Of a stretch of DNA of 64,000 bases, positions 17,032 to 26,187 are shown in pieces. Made by a program: the position numbers and the translations under genes. The notes below the pieces were generated by a model, which was not told the origin of the DNA, ran no database searches, and saw only the letters and a list, made by a program, of their open reading frames with translations. The stretch's first letter is position 1, and each line of letters opens with the position of its first letter. Origin of the DNA: CAVZTA01 sp963778025 (GTDB lineage: Bacteria; Chloroflexota; Limnocylindria; Limnocylindrales; CSP1-4); contig CAVZTA010000019.1 in assembly GCA_963778025.1 (NCBI GenBank), positions 489,595 to 553,594 on the forward strand, read 5' to 3'.

Positions 17032-17949
17032 ATGGGCGACGAGATCCCCTACCCCGCCGGCACGCGACCCTTCGAGCCCGAGGACGCGCCGGCCGTCCTG
17101 GCGATCGCGCTCGAGGCGGTCGAGACCGGCGAGCTCGAGGGTGTCTCGCGCCACGACCTCGAGTATGCCAACGCCCGCCTGGCGCACGATCCGGCGATGT
17201 GCGCCGTGGCCTTCGAGGACGGCGCGATCGTGGGCTACGTCGTGCCGCGCCACGACGAGCTGATCGTCCGGCGGGCGGCCCGCCGCCGTGGCCACGGGAC
17301 GCGCCTGCTCCAGCCCGCCCGCGCGATCGCCCGGCGCCAGGGGCTGCCGTGGTTCCGCGCCTGGGTGCCGACGGATCCGATGTCCGCGGGGACGCGCTTC
17401 GCCGCGGCGGTCGGCGCCGCCTATCACTCGAGCCAGTGGCTGATGCGCCTGGCCGCCGAGCGTCCGGTGCCGGGTCCCACCTTCGCCGACGATCTCGTGG
17501 TCCGCCCGATGGAGCCGGGCGCGGACGACGAGCGGTTCGTCGATATGGCCAACGAGTCCTTCGCCGACCACCCCTCGCCGATCCGGCTCAGCGTCGCCGA
17601 GCTGCGTCACGCCCACTCGCGCCCCGAGTTCGACCCGCGCACGGTGCTCGTCGTCGCCGAAGCCACCGCGCCGGAGCGGCTGATCGGCTTCTCCCGCATC
17701 GACCGCTACGACGACGACCGCGGACGGCCGGTGGGCGAGATCCGGATCCTGGGCGTGCGACCGGAGGCTCGCGGCCGCGGCATCGGGCGCGAGCTCCTCC
17801 GCTGGAGCATCACGGAGCTGCGCGCGCGGGGCGCGGGCGACGTGGTGCTCACGGTCGAGGGTGCCAACGACCGGGCACTGGGCCTCTACGAGCGGACCGG
17901 GTTCGTGGCCGAGGTCGAGTGGCCGCACTGGATGCTGCCGATCGACTGA
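17032..17949 (+). CDS. Tandem-GNAT acetyltransferase, MshD-like
   Basis: A 305-residue protein with two GNAT folds. Each has an acetyl-CoA motif: domain 1 VRRAARRRGHGTRLL (about residue 78-92) and domain 2 VRPEARGRGIGRELLRW (about 243-259), the latter followed by LTVEGANDRALGLYERTGF, the canonical motif B. The tandem layout and C-terminal VEGANxxALxLYxxxGF resemble mycothiol synthase and related two-domain acetyltransferases. Domain 2 looks the more conserved and is probably the catalytic one. CACCAT lies eight bases before ATG 17032 as a possible leaderless-type -10. Substrate unknown. Confidence 0.85.
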   Translation: MGDEIPYPAGTRPFEPEDAPAVLAIALEAVETGELEGVSRHDLEYANARLAHDPAMCAVAFEDGAIVGYVVPRHDELIVRRAARRRGHGTRLLQPARAIARRQGLPWFRAWVPTDPMSAGTRFAAAVGAAYHSSQWLMRLAAERPVPGPTFADDLVVRPMEPGADDERFVDMANESFADHPSPIRLSVAELRHAHSRPEFDPRTVLVVAEATAPERLIGFSRIDRYDDDRGRPVGEIRILGVRPEARGRGIGRELLRWSITELRARGAGDVVLTVEGANDRALGLYERTGFVAEVEWPHWMLPID

Positions 17950-17986
17950 GCGCGGCGCAGCGCGACCGGCGGGCCCTCGTCCCGGG

Positions 17987-18421
17987 TCAGTGCGCCTCGG
18001 GTCGGGGCGCGTCGGGTCGGGGCGCGTCGGGATCGGGGCCCATCCGGGCGAGCGCGTTGCGATAGAGCTCCGAGCGCGGCGCGAGCGCGCAGGCCAGCCG
18101 CAGGTGGGTGCGTGCCTCACGCCGGCGACCCAGCCGCTTCAGGGACTGGCCGAGCGCGAAGTGCGCGAAGGGCGCCGACGGATCCACCTCGAGCAACGCC
18201 TCGAACGTCTCCTGCGCGCGCTCGGTCTGGCCGGAGTTGTAGTAGGCACGGCCTAGCGCTTCCAGGATCGAGCCCTTCCGCGGCTCCAGCCGCGCAGCCC
18301 GTTCCAGGACGATCGCTGCCTGGGCGTGGTGGCGGCTGGCCAGCAGCTCGGCGCCGCGTTGGTACAGGGAGTACGCGGACTCGTGGTCCTCGGGTTCGGG
18401 GGCGCGGGCCGCGGGATCCAT
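17987..18421 (-). CDS. TPR-repeat protein
   Basis: A 144-residue protein with about three tetratricopeptide repeats: SAYSLYQRGAELLASRHHAQA, SILEALGRAYYNSGQTERAQ and FAHFALGQSLKRLGRRREAR, each with the small-large-Tyr-A pattern of TPRs. No signal or membrane segment. The C-terminus carries short Pro-Arg-Pro repeats encoded by a 15-bp tandem repeat. It is probably a protein-interaction adaptor; the partner is unknown. GACGAT lies six bases before ATG 18421 on the minus strand, a possible leaderless promoter element. Confidence 0.85.
   Translation of the reverse strand: MDPAARAPEPEDHESAYSLYQRGAELLASRHHAQAAIVLERAARLEPRKGSILEALGRAYYNSGQTERAQETFEALLEVDPSAPFAHFALGQSLKRLGRRREARTHLRLACALAPRSELYRNALARMGPDPDAPRPDAPRPEAH
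17992..18040. repeat. 15-bp tandem repeat in the TPR gene tail
   Basis: GTCGGGGCGCGTCGG is repeated exactly at 18001-18015 and 18016-18030, with degenerate neighbours on both sides. It encodes DAPRP-type peptide repeats at the end of the TPR protein. Confidence 0.7.
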
Positions 18422-18563
18422 GCGCGAATCGTCGCATGGTCGCGCGAGTCCCGCCGATGCCCCGAAGGTCGTGGCGTGTCAAGGCCGCTACGAAGCGCCG
18501 CGATCGACGCGACCGTCGCCGAGGGCAGCGTCCCGGGCGCCGCGGGGCGCGCTGCGGACGGGT

Positions 18564-19601
18564 CTAGCTGTCGCGCCAGGCGGTCAGATCGAGCGCCTTG
18601 AGCCGCGGCGACTCGGTCACGCCCGGGATCCGGCCGCGCTTCGCGATCGGCTTCCCGTCGACCTCCTTGATGTCGCCGGTGAAGTCGATGGGCGTCGCCC
18701 CCGAGATGTACGAACCCACCGCGAACGAGTCGACGGGCGCGCCGAGCGCCTTGAAATACGTGATCCGCTCGGGGTTGAGCCCACCCGAGACGACGATCTT
18801 GACGTGCTGGAACCCTTCCTGGTCCAGGCGCGCCCGGATCTCCTTCACGAGGTCGCCGGTGACGCGGCCGCGCTCCGACGGCGTGTCGAGCCGGATCCCG
18901 TACAGCCGGTCGCCCAGCGCGTGGGCGACCCGGAGCGCCTCTTCGGCCTCGTCCTTGAACGTGTCGACGAGCACGATCCGGGGCACGTCGGGCGGCATGT
19001 CGCGGTCGAACGCCTGGGAGGCGCGCACGGTGTCGCCGAAGATCAGGACCATCGAATGGGGCATCGTCCCGGTGGGCGCGAGGCCGGCGAGCCTCGCTCC
19101 CGCGGGTGTCGACGCGCCGACGCAGCCGCCGACGATCGCGGCGTAGTCGAGGACGTCCGTGATATCGGGATGGACGTGGCGCGCCCCGAACGAGATCACC
19201 GGCTGCGGGGCCGCAGCGTCGACGCACTCGCGCGCGGCCGTGGCCCAGCCCGTCGACTGCGAGAGCATCCCGAGGATCGCCGTCTCGTACAGGGCGAACC
19301 GGCTGTACCGCGCCCGGATCCGGAGCACGATCTCCTTGGGCGCGATCCGGTCGCCGTCCTCGAGCGCGTCCACGCGGGTCTCGGATGGATCGCAGGCGGC
19401 GAGGACGTGGCCGATGAGGTTCTTCGCCTCGTCCATGCCGCACAGGACCGCGTCCTCGCGACAGAACACCTCCATCGTGACGATGGGGTCGATGCCCTCC
19501 CGTTCGAGGATGCTCTGCGCGCGGGCGAAGTACACGTCACCCGTCGCGCCGGACAGGATCTCCGACGATGGACGGGTGTGGGCTAGGCCCATCGGGCGCA
19601 C
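18564..19601 (-). CDS. Nicotinate phosphoribosyltransferase-like protein
   Basis: A 345-residue protein of the nicotinate phosphoribosyltransferase family, the NAD salvage enzyme joining nicotinate and PRPP. Seen: SGATGDVYFARAQ, FALYETAILGMLSQSTG, VISFGARHVHPDI, PTGTMPHSMVLIFGD (catalytic His loop), LVDTFKDEAEEA and VVSGGLNPERI (phosphate-binding loop), GAPVDSFAVGSYIS. The length is on the short, archaeal/type-II side. The start is uncertain: ATG/GTG at 19601 or 19592 has no ribosome site, while GGGAGAGGAC precedes GTG 19621 in another frame, so a base may be missing in the C-run near 19612. Upstream TACACT near 19692 on the minus strand could be its -10. Confidence 0.88.
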   Translation of the reverse strand: MRPMGLAHTRPSSEILSGATGDVYFARAQSILEREGIDPIVTMEVFCREDAVLCGMDEAKNLIGHVLAACDPSETRVDALEDGDRIAPKEIVLRIRARYSRFALYETAILGMLSQSTGWATAARECVDAAAPQPVISFGARHVHPDITDVLDYAAIVGGCVGASTPAGARLAGLAPTGTMPHSMVLIFGDTVRASQAFDRDMPPDVPRIVLVDTFKDEAEEALRVAHALGDRLYGIRLDTPSERGRVTGDLVKEIRARLDQEGFQHVKIVVSGGLNPERITYFKALGAPVDSFAVGSYISGATPIDFTGDIKEVDGKPIAKRGRIPGVTESPRLKALDLTAWRDS

Positions 19602-19735
19602 GGTGGGACGGGGGCCCTCACGGATCGTCCTCTCCCTGGGTCGACCGAGCCGGAGGCGGGGCCTCGTCGAACGTGCCGGTCGGTCGCGGGAGTGTAGCGC
19701 ACGGACCTCCGCCGACCGAGCGTGGGACAGGTTCG

Positions 19736-21802
19736 TCAGGGCGCTTCCGGCGGCACCTGGGGGACCGGTTCGGTGGGTCCGTCGCCGAGCGCCGGCGCGA
19801 TGGGCGCGACAACGCTCGGAGCGGGTCGCCGCCGACGACGCACGAGCACCATCACCGTCCCGCCGACGAGCAGCAGGACACCGGCCGCGCCGGCGCCGCC
19901 GATCGTCAGCGCCCTCGTCCGACCGGCTTCGGGCGCCGCCGCAAGGGTCGCCTGGGCCGCGGCCGCCCCGCTCGTCGCGGCCTCGAGGTCACCGGCGCTC
20001 CACGCCGCCTGTGCGGCGCTGAGCTGTGCCTCGGGCTGCGTGACGCCGTCGAGGCCCCACTGCGTGAACGGATCGCGCGGCGCCGCGAGCACGCTTGACG
20101 CCGCCACCAGCGCATGCAGCGCGTCCAGCTGCGCGTCCCCGAGCGCGGTCGCATCGTCGAACGACTGGGTCGCATGTTCGTAGAGCGTTTCAACGCCGGT
20201 CGGCGCGGTGAGCCCCGCGGCCGACGCCTCGGACGCCAGTCGGTCCCGCAGTGCGAGCACGGCCTGGGCATCGGCCATCCGGACGCGCGCGGTCGCCCAG
20301 TCCCACGTCGCCATCGGCGATCGCACCAGGATCGGCGGGAGCCACCCGTTGCCCTCGTCGACCAGCGAGGCGTACGCCTGGCGAGCCGATGCCCGCGCCT
20401 GGAGCGCCGACTGCTCCGTGGGCTCGACGACCCACGTCGTGAACAGGTCGGTCGCCGTCTTCGACCCACCGACCTCCTCGAGCAGATCGAGGAAACGATG
20501 CCAATCGGCGTCGCCGGGCAGCGGCTCGGGCTCGCCGACGCCGACATACGGGATCGTCTCCGCCTCCGCGGCGCGGATCACGGCGCGCATGCCGTCGTCG
20601 CCGATCTCGGTGTGGAGCCGCTCGAGGAGCTGCCACGACGCGTCGTAGCCGTAGTCCTCGCGGGCGTCCGTCGCCTCGTCATCGATCCGCCCGGGAGGTC
20701 CCCAGTCGAGGAGCGGGAAGGCGGCCTTGGCGGTGCGCGACACGTCCGGCGCGTGCTCGCGCTCCTGCCCCGCGTCCTCGAGTGCGAGTGACGCATACAG
20801 GTCGGCCAGGCCCTCGTTCGCCCAGCGCTCGTCGAACAGCCGCGTGTTGAACCAGGCGTGCGACGCCTCATGGACGATGACCAGGTCGTCGAGATCCTCG
20901 GTGATCACGATCTCGTCGTTGGTGACGTCGTAGATGCCGGCGTAGCCCTCGAGCGTCGGCGTGTGCACCTCCGAGACCTCGAGATCGCCGAGCACTGGCC
21001 ACGGGAGCCCCAGCAGGTCCTCGAGCGCGGGCAGCGCCGTCGTGAGCAGCCCGCTCACGTGGTCCGCCCACGCCTTGTCCTCGGGCCACGAGCGGACGAC
21101 GATCGACTCCCGGTTCGGCAGGTCGAGCTCGCGCGCCGCGAGGTTCTTCGGGTTGTCGGCGTAGACGCCCACGTACCAGCGATCGGTGGCGTTGACGGTC
21201 GCCGTCAGGATCGTCCGCCCGCCCGACCTGGTCGTCCGGACGTCGTCGCCGTACGTGTCCACGTCGAAGCCGGCCGGGATCTCGATGCGCACCGTGCCAC
21301 CGTCGCCACTCGACCACGCATAGAAGGAGGCGAACGCCCGGCCGACCCGGATGTCGCTGTCCGAGCGCGGCTTGCTGCCGGGGAGGTCGTACGTGATCCG
21401 GAAGGTCTGGGTCTGGCGGTAGTAGAGGTTCGAGGCCAGCCGGACCGTGACCAGGTCGTAGCCCTTCTGCTCGGACTTCGTCGCCGTCAGCCTGCGCCCG
21501 CCGTCGGTCGCGACGAGGTGGCTCGACTCATCCTGGGCGGCGAACGAGATCCGGTCGTAGTAGTAGCGCGTCCGGATGGTCCCGCGGACGGTGTCCGGCT
21601 GGAGGTTGCCGAGCGTGACGTCGATGGTGACGCGGACCACGCCGCGTTCCGGCACCAGCACATAGCGGGACGCGGTGCGGAACTGGAGGCCGTCGGCACC
21701 CAGGGCCACCGGCGCCGTGGCGACGGACGCGAGCGTGACGAGCGGCGCGAGCGCGGCCGCGGTGATGACGATCGCCGCGAGACGGCGGCGAAGGCGGAGC
21801 AT
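19736..21802 (-). CDS. Secreted membrane-anchored gluzincin metallopeptidase (M1-like)
   Basis: A 688-residue protein with signal peptide (RRLAAIVITAAALAPLVTLA), a beta-rich N-terminal domain, and a gluzincin active site near residue 310: HEASHAWFN (HExxH with catalytic Glu) followed by WANEGLADLYA, whose Glu is the third zinc ligand. This is the M1-like arrangement, though overall similarity to classical aminopeptidase N looks weak. The C-terminus has a helix (IGGAGAAGVLLLVGGTVMVLV), an Arg-rich stop-transfer, and a Pro-rich cytoplasmic tail, so the peptidase sits outside the membrane. It follows the catalytically altered paralogue by 39 bases, in one transcription unit. Substrate unknown. 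Confidence 0.85.
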   Translation of the reverse strand: MLRLRRRLAAIVITAAALAPLVTLASVATAPVALGADGLQFRTASRYVLVPERGVVRVTIDVTLGNLQPDTVRGTIRTRYYYDRISFAAQDESSHLVATDGGRRLTATKSEQKGYDLVTVRLASNLYYRQTQTFRITYDLPGSKPRSDSDIRVGRAFASFYAWSSGDGGTVRIEIPAGFDVDTYGDDVRTTRSGGRTILTATVNATDRWYVGVYADNPKNLAARELDLPNRESIVVRSWPEDKAWADHVSGLLTTALPALEDLLGLPWPVLGDLEVSEVHTPTLEGYAGIYDVTNDEIVITEDLDDLVIVHEASHAWFNTRLFDERWANEGLADLYASLALEDAGQEREHAPDVSRTAKAAFPLLDWGPPGRIDDEATDAREDYGYDASWQLLERLHTEIGDDGMRAVIRAAEAETIPYVGVGEPEPLPGDADWHRFLDLLEEVGGSKTATDLFTTWVVEPTEQSALQARASARQAYASLVDEGNGWLPPILVRSPMATWDWATARVRMADAQAVLALRDRLASEASAAGLTAPTGVETLYEHATQSFDDATALGDAQLDALHALVAASSVLAAPRDPFTQWGLDGVTQPEAQLSAAQAAWSAGDLEAATSGAAAAQATLAAAPEAGRTRALTIGGAGAAGVLLLVGGTVMVLVRRRRRPAPSVVAPIAPALGDGPTEPVPQVPPEAP

Positions 21803-21841
21803 CCGGATCGATCCCCTCGGTGAGCGAGCCGGGGTGGCCCG

Positions 21842-23842
21842 TCAGCTCATCGACGGAGAGGATGCCGTATCCGGTCGGCGCCGGCGGATGGTACTGAAGA
21901 TGGCCGCGCCGAGGACGAACGCTGAGGCGAGGAGCGCGACGATGACCAGCAGGCGCCGGCGACCCTCGGCCCAGGCGCCATCCCAGCCGGTGACCGCCGC
22001 CTGGGTCGCGGCGGTCGCATCCTCCAGGCGGCCGGCCTCGAACGCCGCGCGCGCTTCCGCGAGGGAGGTCTCGGGGTGGGCGCCGACCAGGCCCAGCGTC
22101 GTGATGGGGTCGTCGGGCAGCGGCTCGCCCGTCGCCGCCGAGTCGAGGTTCGCGATGACGGCGAGCTCGCGACCCGCCTCCTGCGAGGCCGCGGCCAGCG
22201 AACCCTCGGTCTCGAACAGCGTGCGCATCGTCGGCGGCAGCTGGAGCCCGCTGCGAGCAGCGGCGGCCTCGAGGGCCTCACGCTGCGCGATCACCGTGCG
22301 CGCGTCCGACAGGATGCTTTCGGCGGCGTCGAAGCGCCACGCGCGCATCGCATCGCGCGCCGCACGGGGGATCGCCCAGCCATCGGCGAGCGCGATCGTG
22401 CGCGCATACGAGGCGCGTGCCGCGGCACGGGCGTCGAGCAGTGCCGCCTCCTCGGGGCGCACCACCCACTCCCGCCACAGGTCGTCGAACGGCTTGCCGG
22501 TGCGTTCCTCGAGCAGGTCGAGCAGGCCGCGCCAGTCGGGTGCGGCGTCGGCGGTCTCGGCGGCCGGCTTCTCCTCGCGCGCATCGGGAGGCTGGTAGGC
22601 GAGCGTCCGAGTCGCGGCCGCCTCCCAGACCGACTGCAGCCCGTCGGTGCCGGCGCGCTGGGCGATCTTCCGGGCGAGCTCGAGTGCCGCCGCGTAACCG
22701 TAGTCGTCGACCGCCGGGTCCTCGCCCGTCGGGCCCCACGCGTTGAGCGGCACGCGCCGCTGCAGCAGGGCATCGGTCAGCTCGTCGACCGGCGCCGTGA
22801 CCTTGAGCCTGGTCAACGCGCGCTGCGCATAGAACGATGCGAACGCTTCGTTCGCCCAGCGATCCGCGAGCAGGCCGCCGTTGAACCATGCGTGCGCGCC
22901 CGCGTGGAGCGCCACGAACGAGTCGGCGAAGTAGGCGATCTCGATGCGCTGCTCAGCCGGGTCGAACCGTCCGGCATCCGCGTCGGCCCGGCTCGTGCCC
23001 TCGGCGACGACCAGCGGGTCGGTCCATGGCCACGGCTGCCCGATGTCGGCGGCCATCGCCGGCAATCCGTTCCGCATCAGCGACCCGATCCGCTTGGTCC
23101 AGCCGGGATCGTCGGCCCAGGCACGGAGCGTGAGCGGCACGCGTTGCCCGTCGATCGTGGCGTCCATGGCGCTGTCCGCGAGGGCGCCCGGGCGGTCGCC
23201 GACGACGTAGGCGAAGAACGCGGTCGGCTTCGGCAGGCTCCCGCTGCGCAGCATCGTGCGGCCGTCGCCGAGCTTCGTGCGCTGCAGCGACCCGCGCTCC
23301 AGGGAGACCGCGTAGTCCTTGGGAAAGACGACGCTGACGGTCGAGCCGCGGGCGCCGTCGCTCGCGTACGCCCAGATGGGGAACGCGGCGAGGGCGTCGC
23401 TCACCCGGATCGGACGCGTCGCGGCGCCACCGGGATCCGGCAGGTCGAACCGGAAGCGCAGGCCGAGTCGCTTGCCGGCGTAGAGCCGGCGGCCGAAGTC
23501 GATCCGCAGCAGCGTGTACTGCGCGTTCCGCCGCGCGACGCGCACCTTCGCGCCCTTGGGCGACGTGACCGCGAAGCTCTTGGTGCCCGGCTGCACGGCG
23601 AGATACGCGCGGTCGAAGTAGAAGCGGCGCGTCCGCGTGTCGTGCTTGCGATTCGTGGCGGTCGCGTCGACGGTGATGCGGACCCGGTGCTCCGCGGGCT
23701 GGACGTCATAGCGAGCGTCCGTGACGACCATCAGGTCGGTATCGGCGGCGGCGACGTCCGAGGTGATCGCGGCGCCGCCGAGGAGCGCGGCGTCGACAGC
23801 GACGGCGCCGATGACGATGAGCAGCGCCAGGGACGCGCGCAC
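21842..23842 (-). CDS. Gluzincin-like paralogue with HExxH changed to HAGAH, likely pseudoenzyme
   Basis: A 666-residue homologue of the downstream gene with the same order: signal peptide (LALLIVIGAVAVDAALLGG), beta-rich domain, helical domain, C-terminal membrane helix (LLVIVALLASAFVLGAAIF) and short basic tail. At the active-site position (about residue 314) it reads LHAGAHAWFNGG: both His are kept but the catalytic Glu is Ala. The third ligand region WANEAFASFYA is kept. I infer a zinc-binding or structural pseudopeptidase, perhaps regulating or pairing with its neighbour. Start is GTG 23842; an ATG at 23879 overlapping the upstream stop is out of frame. Confidence 0.85.
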   Translation of the reverse strand: MRASLALLIVIGAVAVDAALLGGAAITSDVAAADTDLMVVTDARYDVQPAEHRVRITVDATATNRKHDTRTRRFYFDRAYLAVQPGTKSFAVTSPKGAKVRVARRNAQYTLLRIDFGRRLYAGKRLGLRFRFDLPDPGGAATRPIRVSDALAAFPIWAYASDGARGSTVSVVFPKDYAVSLERGSLQRTKLGDGRTMLRSGSLPKPTAFFAYVVGDRPGALADSAMDATIDGQRVPLTLRAWADDPGWTKRIGSLMRNGLPAMAADIGQPWPWTDPLVVAEGTSRADADAGRFDPAEQRIEIAYFADSFVALHAGAHAWFNGGLLADRWANEAFASFYAQRALTRLKVTAPVDELTDALLQRRVPLNAWGPTGEDPAVDDYGYAAALELARKIAQRAGTDGLQSVWEAAATRTLAYQPPDAREEKPAAETADAAPDWRGLLDLLEERTGKPFDDLWREWVVRPEEAALLDARAAARASYARTIALADGWAIPRAARDAMRAWRFDAAESILSDARTVIAQREALEAAAARSGLQLPPTMRTLFETEGSLAAASQEAGRELAVIANLDSAATGEPLPDDPITTLGLVGAHPETSLAEARAAFEAGRLEDATAATQAAVTGWDGAWAEGRRRLLVIVALLASAFVLGAAIFSTIRRRRPDTASSPSMS

Positions 23843-24536
23843 GGCGCGGGCGCGGATCGACGGATGGGCCGCCCGTCATCGCGGCGCGCCGGTGGGGGCC
23901 GGGTTCGCGGGGCCGGTCGCCGGCGTCGCTGGCGGCGCGGCGTGCGAACAGGCGGCGGAGGCCGCGCGGGCTGGTCGCGGTGTCCGCGACGTCGTCCTCG
24001 CCCGGGACCGGCACGTCGAGCTCGCCCAGCGCGTCGTGGTAGCGGTCGAGCAGCGCGGCGCCGCGACTGGGCTCGCCGTCGTCGAGCGCCTCGCGCCACG
24101 CGCCGCCACGCAGCCAGGCGCGGGATCGGGCCAGCACGCGATCGCTCACCGCGAGGATGCGGGCGAGCGCGAGGCCCAGCGCGTCGGCATCCGCCGATGC
24201 GGCCGGGATCTCGGCGGCAAGCACGAACCGCTCGTCCTCGGACAGCGAGAACTTCAGGAACGGGTACTCGTCGTTCCAGCGCAGCAGCTGCCGATACGAC
24301 TTGCGGAACGAATCGCCGATCTGCGGCGCGAAGTGCGCCCAGGCCAGCAGCGCGAACGCCGGGTCGAGGATGAGCGTGATGCGGAGATCGGCACGGCGTC
24401 GACCATCCAGGACCAGATCCCAGGACGTCACGCCCTCACGATCGACGCGTTCGAGCGGCTCGAGACCGAGCTCCGTGAGCCAGGCCTCCACCGCGGCCGG
24501 GTCGAGGGCGTAGCCGGCCGTCGGTACGACGGACAT
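23706..24536 (-). CDS. YbjN-like domain protein
   Basis: About 170 N-terminal residues resemble the YbjN/type III secretion-chaperone-like fold (WLTELGLEPLERVD, FAPQIGDSFRKSYRQLLRWN, FLKFSLSEDERFVLAAEIP). Proteins of this class are small cytoplasmic regulators or chaperones; function here is unknown. ATG 24536 has TAGACT seven bases upstream as leaderless-type -10. The frame stays open to 23706 and would overlap the next gene by 137 bases, but its tail turns into Arg-rich nonsense after RRLFARRAAS. One missing base near 23940 would instead end the protein at 23876, in a 4-base ATGA overlap. I think 23876 is the real end. Confidence 0.7.
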   Translation of the reverse strand: MSVVPTAGYALDPAAVEAWLTELGLEPLERVDREGVTSWDLVLDGRRRADLRITLILDPAFALLAWAHFAPQIGDSFRKSYRQLLRWNDEYPFLKFSLSEDERFVLAAEIPAASADADALGLALARILAVSDRVLARSRAWLRGGAWREALDDGEPSRGAALLDRYHDALGELDVPVPGEDDVADTATSPRGLRRLFARRAASDAGDRPREPGPHRRAAMTGGPSVDPRPRRARVPGAAHRHRRRRCRRRAPRRRRDHLGRRRRRYRPDGRHGRSL

Positions 24537-24543
24537 GGCGGGC

Positions 24544-24549
24544 AGTCTA
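24544..24549 (-). promoter_or_regulatory. -10 box TAGACT, leaderless-type
   Basis: TAGACT lies seven bases before ATG 24536 on the minus strand, without any Shine-Dalgarno sequence. It should drive the YbjN-like gene and the two gluzincin genes. Confidence 0.5.
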
Positions 24550-24649
24550 GCCCGGACGCGGCTTGCAGCCCCGTCGCAGCGTCCCGGGCGCGCGACTGAC
24601 ACCCGGCTTGCAATGTCGATGCGTCCCGAACGGCGGCCTGTCCTGGGGC

Positions 24650-24668
24650 GTGATCAGCCGATGTGCAT
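24650..24668 (+). repeat. Seventh copy of the 19-nt repeat motif
   Basis: GTGATCAGCCGATGTGCAT matches the consensus RTGAYCRSCYGRTGTGCAT of the cluster at 4.7-5.2 kb, 19 kb away. It lies in the intergenic space between glgC (stop 24692) and the YbjN-like gene (start 24536), outside any gene. Confidence 0.75.
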
Positions 24669-24691
24669 CGCGGGCGCTGTCAGGTGCCTCG

Positions 24692-26074
24692 TCAGCGGCG
24701 GCCGCCGCTCGTCGGGACCGCGTCACGCTTGTCGTGGCCGTTCCGGGAGGCGGTCGGACCGGCGCCCATGACCGGCGCGCCACCGGCACTCCGCGACCTC
24801 GACGGGCGCGTACGGGGCTCCGACGGCTCCACGGTCCCGCCGGTCTTCACGACCCGCTGCCGGAAGTCGCTGGTCTTCACGTCGTAGCCGACCTTCACGT
24901 TCCGGCCCAGCCGGGTACCGCGCGGGATCACGGTCCGCTTGCCGACGACGGTGATGCCGGTGTTCAGCCGGCCGGGCTCCAGGCGATTCGGCGTGTCCAG
25001 GTCCGGCCCATCGCCCACGATGCAGCCCGGACCGACGACGACCTCCTTGTCGAGGATCGCGCGATCGACCACCGCGCCCGACCGGATCGTCGTGTCGAAC
25101 ATCACGATCGAGTCGCGCACCACGGCGCCCACCTCGACCCGGACGCCCGGCGACAGGACGCTGTTGACGACCGTCCCGTTGATCACGCAGCCGTGCGACA
25201 CCATGCTCCGATGCACCTGGGCGGTGGGCCCGATCTTGGCCGGCGCGCGCTCCTCGGAGCGGGTGTGGATGAGCCACTCCTTGTCGTACAGGTCCAGCTC
25301 CGGTGCGTCGTCGAGGAGCGCCATGTTGGCCTCCCAGTACGACTGGATCGTGCCCACGTCCTGCCAGTAGCCGTCGAAGTCATAGCCGAACACCCGAGCC
25401 CCGCCATCGAGCATCGCGGGCACGACATGCGTCCCGAAGTCCGTCCGGTCCTCGCTCAGCCACTTGCGGAGGGCGCGCTTCGAGAACACGTAGACGCCCA
25501 TGGACGCGAGATCCGACTTGGGCTGCTTCGGCTTCTCCTGCCATTCCGTGACACGTCCCTGGTCGTCGAGACCGAGGATGCCCATCCGCGTCGCCTCGGC
25601 CAGCGGCACACGCCGGACGGCGATCGTCACGTCGGCGCGCTTCCGGCGATGTGCCGCCAGGAACGGCGTGTAGTCCATCTTGTAGATGTGGTCGCCGGCC
25701 AGGATGAGGATCGTGTCGCCCGCGTCGCGCTCGATGAGGTTCCAGTTCTGGAGCACCGCGTCGGCGGTGCCGCGATACCACTCCGCGATGCGCCCGCGCT
25801 TGATGTACGGCTGGAGCATCTTCACCCCGCCCTTGTTGCGGTCGAGGTCCCACGGCCGCCCCAGGCCGATGTGATCGTTGAGCGAGCGCGGGTTGTACTG
25901 CGTGAGGACGACGACGTCGTCGATGCCGGAGTTCACGCAGTTGCTGAGCGTGAAATCGATGATCCGGTACTTGCCGGCGAACGGGACGGCCGGCTTCGCG
26001 CGCACCGACGACAGGATCGAGAGGCGCTCGCCTTCGCCACCGGCGAGGATCACAGCCATGACCGGCTTCACCAC
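24692..26074 (-). CDS. glgC: Glucose-1-phosphate adenylyltransferase
   Basis: Makes ADP-glucose for glycogen synthesis from glucose 1-phosphate and ATP. Seen in a 460-residue protein: pyrophosphorylase signature ILAGGEGERL, PAVPFAGKYRIIDF, GRIAEWYRGTADAV, ILAGDHIYKMDY, SMGVYVFSKRAL, GYWQDVGTI, then a left-handed beta-helix of hexapeptide repeats (VNSVLSPGVRVEVGAVV, RSGAVVDRAILDKEV). The final ~45 residues are a basic, low-complexity extension. Start is the GTG pair at 26074 with GGGAG upstream; TAGCAT near 26118 may be its -10. The genome should encode glycogen synthase elsewhere. It is a single-gene unit here. Confidence 0.95.
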   Translation of the reverse strand: MVKPVMAVILAGGEGERLSILSSVRAKPAVPFAGKYRIIDFTLSNCVNSGIDDVVVLTQYNPRSLNDHIGLGRPWDLDRNKGGVKMLQPYIKRGRIAEWYRGTADAVLQNWNLIERDAGDTILILAGDHIYKMDYTPFLAAHRRKRADVTIAVRRVPLAEATRMGILGLDDQGRVTEWQEKPKQPKSDLASMGVYVFSKRALRKWLSEDRTDFGTHVVPAMLDGGARVFGYDFDGYWQDVGTIQSYWEANMALLDDAPELDLYDKEWLIHTRSEERAPAKIGPTAQVHRSMVSHGCVINGTVVNSVLSPGVRVEVGAVVRDSIVMFDTTIRSGAVVDRAILDKEVVVGPGCIVGDGPDLDTPNRLEPGRLNTGITVVGKRTVIPRGTRLGRNVKVGYDVKTSDFRQRVVKTGGTVEPSEPRTRPSRSRSAGGAPVMGAGPTASRNGHDKRDAVPTSGGRR

Positions 26075-26187
26075 GGTCCGTCACTCCCAGTGCGCGTGGG
26101 GAGGTGTCCCGACCTCGATGCTAGCAGGGCGCCGTGACGCCGTCGCCCGCCGGGAGGACCCGCGCCCGTTAACGTCCCGTGACGGGT

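Noticed and set aside
14823..18065. 1080-codon plus-strand open frame
   Set aside because: Runs antisense to the ROK genes and through the GNAT gene in the wrong frame, with low-complexity Arg/Asp/Gly composition and no domain.
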